A DNA stretch of 64,000 bases. Source: Simkaniaceae bacterium. GTDB lineage: Bacteria; Chlamydiota; Chlamydiia; Chlamydiales; JACRBE01. The notes beneath the pieces are model-generated. The model was not told the origin of the DNA and searched no databases. It was given only the letters and a program-made list of their open reading frames with translations. Shown here piece after piece: positions 36,301 through 45,300 of this stretch (its first letter is position 1; each line of letters opens with the position of its first letter). The DNA is taken from positions 1 through 64,000 of the forward strand of contig JALEGI010000008.1 in NCBI GenBank assembly GCA_022763045.1, written 5' to 3'. A program made the translations under genes and the position numbers.

Positions 36301-39300
36301 CACCTGCTTTTGTTAAAGAGCCCCCGCTTCCTGAAATAACCCCACTGAAGCTTCCCGAGTTGATTGTCATGGTGTTGTTGTTCACATTGATCGAGCCTGA
36401 GCCTGCAATCGTGCCAATTGTCTTTGCCCCTGCACTGCTTGCAATTTGCAACGTGCCATCTGCTGTCACAGTTCCAGTTGTAGAAAGACTTCCCCCTGAA
36501 TTTAGCGTCAGGGTCCCTGCGCTAATTGTAGTCCCACCTGTGTAGGTGTTGGCATCACCAAGTAGTAGCTCTCCATCACCTGCTTTCGTCAACAAGCCCG
36601 TTCCAGAAATCACACCATTGACTGTCAATTCTCGGATGCCGCTTTCAAAATCAATGGTACTACTTACATCAAGGGCAAAATCGCGATCTGAAGAGAAGGT
36701 AGAATTTATCAAAAGCGTTCCACCATTGAGAACTGGATTGACCCCTGCAGCTCCCATGTTCGCATCACTTGAGATAGCAAGCGTTCCAGCATTAAGGTTT
36801 AAACCACCAGAGAAGGTATTGTTATTGGTAAGGGTTAATTGTCCTGAACCCGCCTTATTGAGTGCTCCATTGCCCGTAATGACACCTATCTCAATATTAT
36901 TAGCGCCTGTGTCTAGAGTACTTCCACTGTTAGTCAACACAAAATTGCGGCTTGAGCTAAAATCCCCAGTTGCAAGAAGCGTTCCATCATTTATCGTGAT
37001 CGTTGTCGCTCCCAGGATATCGTCATCTGCAACCGAGACTGTTCCTTCATCAATCTCCAATGCTGTATACACGTTTGAGTTGTTGGTCAATGTCAGGGTG
37101 TTAGCGCCTGCTTTATTTAGCGTACCTGCTCCGGTAACGCTTCCACTGATTGTTGAATTACCATTAGTTGTGTCAAAAGTTGCCGCTGCATTCTCTACTG
37201 AGATGGGATTTGAAACGGTAATGGAAGTTGAAGGCGTTAAAGTAGCTGCATTGATCGTAAGTACTCCATTGCCAAGAGCCGCATCCGCATCGACACGTAA
37301 AACTCCCCCGTTTAGAGTAACAGAATTCATCGAATTGCTACCTGTTAGGGTAAGCGTACCCGAGCCATCCTTATTCAATCTTCCCGCTCCAGTAATGTTA
37401 GTGTCAATCGAAACATCAAAGGCCCCTGTATCGATCACACTTGTCAGCTCTCCTAGAGTAAAGGTGCGACTTGAAGTGATGTTGCCCGTGGCAAGCAGCG
37501 TTCCATCGTTGATATTCACAGTTGCCGCACCAAGGCGATCATTATCAACAACTGAAAGGGTGCCCGCATCGATATCAACAGCTGTGAAACTATTTGTAGC
37601 GTCACCCAAAACTAGGGTACCCGTTCCAGCTTTATTTAGTGTTCCCGTCCCTGTTACCTGCCCCGAAAGGGTCATATTTCCGCCAGACGTACTGACTGTT
37701 GAAGCGGCATTATTGACGTTGAGGGCATTGGCAAGATTAACAACTCCCGAAGAGTTGATCGTCGCACTATTTAGCGTCACCTGCCCAACGCCAAAGGCAT
37801 CGTCATCACCTGCGGTCAATGTCCCTGCGTTAACAGAAATAGGACTTGAAAGAGTCCCACCGCTATCTGCCGATAGAATCAAAGCGCCACTTCCCGTCTT
37901 TGTCAGTGTTACGCCACCGCCCCCAGTAAGTGCTGCCTCAAGGGTAATGTTATTTGCTGCATTGATGTCGGCATCGGCAGAAAGCGTTACGGCATTTGCT
38001 AGAGCAACTGCCGTGCTTGCCGTTAAATCTCCCCCATTCAACGTCAATGCGCCCGTTCCAAAAGCAATGTCATTGCCTGCAGAGAGCACGCCACCTGTCA
38101 CAGTAATATCTGAGGCAAGGTCGTGGTTCATAGAAGTTACGGAAAGAGTATTGGTTCCCGCTTTTTGTAGCGCATTGGAATCTAAACCTGTGAGTTCACC
38201 AGAGAGGGTAATTGATCCACTACCTGTATTGATGACACTAGAGGCATTGCCAACAACAAAAGCGTTAGGAAGAGTTGCAACCCCAGTTGAGGTGACCGTT
38301 GCATTCCCAATTGTGACCTGCCCGGTGCCGAAGGCATCATTATCGCCTGCCGAGAGCGTCCCTGCTGTGACAGAAATGGCGCTATCGAGCGTGCCGCTGT
38401 TATCGGCTGTGATAATCAGAGAATCTGCGCCACTTTTTGTTAATGTATTTCCACTTGAGCCAGTTAGCGTTCCTGAAAGTGTGATTGGATTGCTAGCAGC
38501 GCTAATGCGACTATTGCTATCGTTGATTACAACGGCATTCGGAAGGTTGACCGTTGTATTTGCGTCTAAAATTGCATTACCAATTGTCACCTGTCCGGTG
38601 CCAAGGGCATCATCATCGCCCGCAGTGAGCGTTCCTGCAGTAAGCGAAATCGGGCTATCAAGGCTACCACTGCTATCAGCTGTCAAAATCAGAGAATTCG
38701 CGCCACTTTTTGTCAGTGTGACTCCACCACCTCCAGTCAGCGCGCTCTCGAGCGTCATCTCATTGGCGGCATTGATTGTACTGCTTGCATTCAATGAAAT
38801 TGCATTGACTAAAGAGACATCAGCGCTTGAGGTGAGCTCGCCCGAATTAAGCGTCACAGCAGAGCTCCCCATTGCTCCCCCACTACTCACTGAGATAGCA
38901 CCATCTGAAATAATCACAGTACTCTCAAAATCGTGACTATCGCCTGTCAAAAAGAGGGTATCAGCTCCAGTTTTTGTTAGATTGAGCGAAGAGCCCCCAG
39001 AGAGCTCTCCACTAAGTGTCATATCAAAGCCATCCGTATCGACTGTCATACTCCCAAGTCCAACGACAAACCGGTTGGGCAAAGTCACTGTTGCGCTCGA
39101 ATCAAGTGTTGTCGAGCTGATTGTTACCTGTCCAGTTCCAAATGCATCATCAGCTCCAGCTCGTAAAATTCCACCACTAGTAATAATAGCACCATCAAAA
39201 GTTGCCGAGTTGTCAACTGCAAGTTCCAACACTCCACTGTTACTTTTCGAAATTGCCGATGAGCTGTTACCAGTCACAGCACTTTCTAATGTGATGTTGT

Positions 39301-42300
39301 TTGTTGCAACAACTGTTGCTGTTCCAGAGACTGTGAAGGCATTGGCCAGAGAGACATCACTAGTTGATGTGAACTGCGTTCCATTTGCAAGTGAAACGGG
39401 AGCTGTTCCCAAAGCGACATCATTACTGATGGAAAGAGCGCCTGTTGATAGAGTAAATGGACTATCAAACTCGTGGTTAGATCCAGTAATTGCTAAAATT
39501 CCACTGCCCGTCTTATTGAGCGCAAAAGAGTCAGTTCCCGACATCTCACCTGAGAGCGTCATATTAAAGCCAGCCGTATCAATTGCGCTTGAGGCGTTAT
39601 TAATAACAAGGGCATTGGGTAGCGTCACAGTCTGTGTTGAGGTGAGCGTCGCATTGCCAAGCGTAACTTGCCCAGTACCAAATGCATCATTATCGCCTGC
39701 CGAGAGCGTTCCTGCCGTGAGAGAAATGGGGCTATCGAGGCTGCCACTGCTATCGGCTGTCAAAATCAGAGAATTCGCGCCGCTTTTTGTCAGTGTGACT
39801 CCACTGCCCCCAGTCAATGCGCTTTCCAGAGTCATTTCATTGGCGGCATTGATTGTACTGCTTGCATTCAATGAAATCGCATTGACTAAAGAGACATCAG
39901 CGCTTGAGGTGAGCTCACCCGAATTGAGTGTGACCGCCGAGGTCCCCATCGCAGCATCATTTCCTACTGAGACGGCACCTGCTGAGATAATTACAGTACT
40001 TTCAAAATCATGACTATCGCCAGTCAAAAAGAGGGTATCGGCTCCTGTTTTGGTCAAATTAAACGCTGAATTCCCAGAAAGCTCTCCGCTAAGAGTTATA
40101 TCAGAGCCATCTGTATCGACTGTCATGCTTCCAAGTCCAACGACAAATCGGTTGGGCAAAGTTACTGTTGCGCTTGAGTCGATAGTTGCACCGCTAACAA
40201 TGACCTGACCTGTACCAAAGGCATTATCAGCTCCCGCCCGCAAAATACCTCCACTTGCTGTGAGTTGGCTATCCATAGTGGCGGAATTATCTGCAGAAAA
40301 GGCTAAAAAACCATTATTACTTTTTGTAATGGACGATAAATTGTTCCCTGTCACAGCACTTTCTAAAGTGATGTTGTTTGTTGCGACAATTGAAGTCGAA
40401 CCAGAAACCGTGAAGGCATTGGCTAGAGATACATCAGCGCTTGAGGTAAACTGCGTTCCATTTGCAAGTGAAACGGGAGCTGTTCCCAACGCGACATCAT
40501 TACTGATTGAAAGAGCGCCTGTTGATAGAGTAAATGGACTATCAAACTCGTGGTTAGATCCAGTAATTGCCAAAATTCCACTACCCGTCTTATTGAGCGC
40601 AAAAGAATCAGTTCCTGACATCTCTCCTGAGAGCGTCATGTTAAAGCCAGCCGTATCAATTGCGCTTGAGGCGTTATTCACCACAAGAGCATTTGGTAGC
40701 GTCACAGTCTGAGTTAAGGTGAGCGTAGCATTGCCGAGCGTTACCTGCCCAGTTCCAAAAGCATCGTCATCGCCAGCAGAGAGTGTTCCCGCAGTTACTG
40801 AAATTGGACTATCAAGAGTTCCGCTGCTATCAGCTGATAAAATCAGCGAGTTCGCCCCACTTTTAGTAAGCGTTACCCCACTGCCACCAGTTAGAGCGCT
40901 CTCTAATGTAATATCGCTTGCTGTTGAAATTGCACTACTTGAGGAAATAGTAAAAGCGTTTGCTAAATCAACGGCGGCACTTGAAGTGAAGGTTCCACCA
41001 TTTAGACTAACTGCTGCTGTTCCAAGTGCCACATCATTGCCAACTGAGAGCGTTCCAGCAGTTACAGTGACATTACTATCAAAATCATGACTTGTACCTG
41101 TTAAGCTTAGAGTTTCTCCACCCAATTTCTCTAAAGTATTTGTATCTGTGCCTGATAAGATTCCAGAAAGTGTGATTGGGTTGGCACCAGCTGTGATCCG
41201 CGAGCTTGCATTGTTAATTGCAATATCATTTGGCAGAGTCACTGTTGCAGAGGATGTTAAAATCGCATTGCCAATTGTTACTTGACCTGTTCCAAAAGCA
41301 TCGTCATCGCCAGCAGAGAGCGTTCCTGCTGTGACAGAGATTGGGCTATCAAGAGTTCCGCTGCTATCAGCTGATAAAATCAGCGAGTTCGCCCCACTTT
41401 TTGTGAGTGTAGCCCCACTACCTCCAGTCAAAGCACTTTCCAAAGTGATATTACTTGCCGTAGAAATCGTACTGCTTGACGAGACAGTGAAGGCATTTGC
41501 CAGATCAACGGCGGCACTTGAAGTGAAGGTTCCACCATTTAGACTAACTGCTGCTGTTCCAAGGGCCACATCATTGCCAACTGAGAGCGTTCCAGCAGTT
41601 ACAGTGACATTACTATCAAAGTCGTGACTTGTACCTGTTAAGCTGAGAGTCTCAGCGCCAAGCTTTTCAAGTGTATTTGAATCGGTTCCGGATAAGATTC
41701 CAGAGAGTGTGATTGGGTTGGCACCAGCTGTGATCCGCGAGCTTGCATTGTTAATTGCAATATCATTTGGCAGAGTCACTGTAGCAGAGGATGTCAAAAT
41801 CGCATTGCCAATTGTCACTTGTCCACTACCAAAAGCATCATCATCGCCCGCAGAGAGCGTCCCAGCTGTCACATTGAAAGAAGAGGTCAAGGAGCTGTTT
41901 GCTCCTGTCAATGAGAGGGAATTTCCTCCGGAAACAGTGACCGGAGTGGCTCCAGTAATTTCTCCTGAGATGGTTGTATTGGCAAGCTGTGTGTTGAAAG
42001 TATTGGCTGCACCTGAGAGTGCAAAATCATTTGTTGTTGTGAAAGAGAGAACAGGGGCAAAGGCTCCATTTGTCAAAGTAATGGTCCCGCTACCAAGGCT
42101 TGCATTGTTAAAAGGACCTATCGAACTTGAAGAGACGGTGATATCATTCATCGAATTGGTCGGATTACTTACACCAACTCCACCTGCTCCATTGATAACA
42201 AGTGTGTCTCCACTGATGGCACCTGTAAGGACAGTTGCAAGCGTGGCATCGACAGTAGCGCTAGTTGTAATGGCAATGGCATTTGCAACAGTACCTGTCA

Positions 42301-45300
42301 CATCTGAACGAAGTGTTGTTCCATTGCTCATTTGCAACTGATTTGTTCCAAGTGAGCTAGTATTTTCAATTGCTACAGTTCCCGCAGTGAGAAGTAAACC
42401 ACCTTCAAAAGAGTTACTTTCAGAGAGCACCAGAGTTCCCGAGCCCGATTTAGTTAAGGCGCTTCCGGCACCTCCACTGATACTCCCAGTGACTGTGAAT
42501 GTGTTGGCTCCGGTTCCAATCGTACTACTTCCGCCCAAAGTAATGAAGTTCCCTTCATTAAGAGTAACATCTGCACTTGCTGCAAGAGTTGTGCCTGCGT
42601 TGAGCGTAATATCCGCATGCCCTAAAGAGGCGTCATTTCCTACAGAGAGTGTTCCTCCATCAACTGTCACACTCGCACCAAAATCACCGTTGGCATTGGG
42701 TAAACTTAAGGTGCCAGTGCCCGCCTTATTCAAGGCTCCTGCTGTTCCTAGAAGAGAGCCATTTATGGTAATTGCTCCCGTTGCGGTGTTAACAATACTG
42801 TTGGCATCGGTAATTTCAACTGCATTGGGAATCGAAATCCCTGTTGAAGCGCTGAGAGTTGCATCTCCAATTGTGATTTGCCCAGAGCCAAAGGCATCAT
42901 CATCGCCCCCTCTTAGGTCTCCGGCACTAATTGTGATTGGACTCTCAAGTCCTGCGCTGCTATCTGCGCTTAATGTGAGAATAGCAGCTCCGGTTTTTGT
43001 TAACGTATTGCCACTAGCGCCTGTAAGTGCACTCTCTAAAGTAATATTTGAAGCGGCATTGATATCAGAGTCAGCATCAATACTGAAAGCATTGACAAGT
43101 GAAACTGCTCCAGAGGAGGTGAAATCTCCCCCATTTAAACTCACGTCACCCGTTCCAAGTGCCACATCATTGCTAACTGACAAAATTCCCTGATTAACTG
43201 ACACAGTACTATCAAAGTCGTGACTTGTTCCAGTTACAATGAGTGAATTATCCCCATTTTTTGACAAAGTATTTGCGTCTGTTCCAGACAAAATTCCAGA
43301 TAAAGTGATACTGCCATTATCAGTGTTAATGATGCTTGCAGCATTGCCTACAGCAATATCATTTGCTAGCGAAATCGCACCTGAAGCATTAAGTGTTGCT
43401 GCATTGATCGTTACTGTACCAGCACCTAGCGCATCTCCATTGCCAGCAGTTAGTGTCCCTCCGTTGATCGTCACCGCACCGATAGATGAGGTGTCGTTAT
43501 TTAATAGAAGTGTTCCTGCAGTCGATTTGGTGAGCGTCCCAGTTCCATTTACGGGGCCATTTAATGTGCCCGACTGGATATCCAGGGTATTGTTATTGAC
43601 ATCGATTTCACCATGAGTTCCAGAGCTCACGGCACCAACAGTTTTAGAGCCTGCACCCGTTGCGATTTCAAATAGAGCGCCTTCATCAATAGTCAAAGTG
43701 CCTGTAGTAGAAAGTGCACCCGATCCGCCAGAAAGTTGCAATGTTCCATTGCTCACTGTGGTGCCGCCAGTGTGGGTATAACCGGCAGTCACCACAAGAG
43801 TTCCTTCATCTGATTTGGTGAGTCGCCCTGTGCCAGCGGTCGCGCCACTATTTGTGACAGTATGCGTGTCTGCAACATCAATTGTCGCATTGGATGCTCC
43901 AATCTGAAACTGCTTTGCTGTTGAAAAAGTGTCCGTTAGACTTAGAATCGCACCATTTATTGTAGGTGTCGTGTCTGCTCCTAAAGCCCCATCTGTAGCA
44001 GCGGAGAGTGTGCCATTATTGATCGTCAAGCTACTAAATGAGTTGGTTTCATCTCCTAAAATTACAGTTCCGGCACCGGCCATTGTTAGTGCAGTGTTGG
44101 AAATTGTTCCTGAAAGCGTAAGCGTTGTCCCAGTTGCAGGCGATACAATTCCCCCACCTGTATCTAGAGAAATGTTTTTATCCATGTCCATGGTAGCTGT
44201 TGTAACTAAAGTACCACCACCGCCTATTAACATTGTTGTATCTGCACCGAGCGCCGCATCTGAAGCCGTTGAAAGAGTCCCTCCAGATATTAGAAGATCG
44301 GTGAACGTATTTGTAACATCTGTTACTTGGACGGTACCACTACCTGAAATCGTACATGCTGTACCAGTCAATTGACCATTTAAAACAAGAGTCGTATCGG
44401 CATCGGGAGTAAACGTCCCACCAGATCCACTAAAAGCAAAACCTCGAGCAAGAGTAACGTCAGCTGTTGTTTCTAGAGTGCCTTGATGTACCAACACGTT
44501 TAAATCACTACCAAGAGCGCCACTTGAATTTGTAGAGAGTGTCCCCCCCGAAATTGCCAAGGTAGAAAACGTGTTTGTTGCATCTGTAAGATACAGGGTG
44601 CCATCCCCATCCTTTTCTAAAGCAGCTCCGGTAATCTGCCCATTGAGGGTGAGCTCAGTTGCATTATCAGTTGAGAAAGTTCCCCCAGAAGCCCCCATAG
44701 TGAAATCTCTTGCAGAAGAAAAAGTTGCTGTGGTTTGCAGTGTTCCACCATTCAATGTTGGATCAACGCTTGCAACTCCCATACATGAATCCGCGCTCAC
44801 AGCGAGGGTCCCGCCAGTAACAGAAAGCGCCTGATCAAAGGTATTGCCCGCAGCAAAAGTTAGCGTCGCAGCGCCACTTTTTGTGATTGTACCACCATTG
44901 CCACCTCCATCACCAGTAATTGCATTCGAAAGAGTCATTGCAGTAGAAGCATTAGCAAAAGTGAGATCTGCACCCGACATCAAGAAAATATCCGTACCAG
45001 ATGCCGTTCCACTATTTGCTCCAGCTCCTGCCGTTACAGTATTTCCACTGAAGGTCACATCATCATTGATGGTTAGCGAGCCCCCATCTTCAATAAAAAT
45101 CGCGCCCCCAAGCCCACTTCCACCACCACCTTGAGCGTTGGCATTACCACTTGATCCATCTCCACCTGCAAAACCGCCCGATCCTCCAGTCGTGACACCA
45201 CCGCCACCACCGGCGCCAAATCCACCGGCGCCGCCAGTCCCAGATTCATTTGATGAGCCGCCGCCACCACCAAACCGACCACCAGCACCACCATTTCCAG

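Noticed and set aside
36546-38936. Plus-strand open frame of 796 codons opposite the giant autotransporter, with similar ones at 38982-40013 and elsewhere
   Set aside because: The repeats use a narrow set of codons, so the complementary frame stays open by composition. The translations are low-complexity Ser/Val/Pro strings without start signals, and the minus-strand protein has clear domains.
38656-41883. Regularly spaced repeats considered as a CRISPR array
   Set aside because: The periods of 537 and 1077 bp are multiples of three within an open coding frame, and there are no short direct repeats with unique spacers or cas genes.
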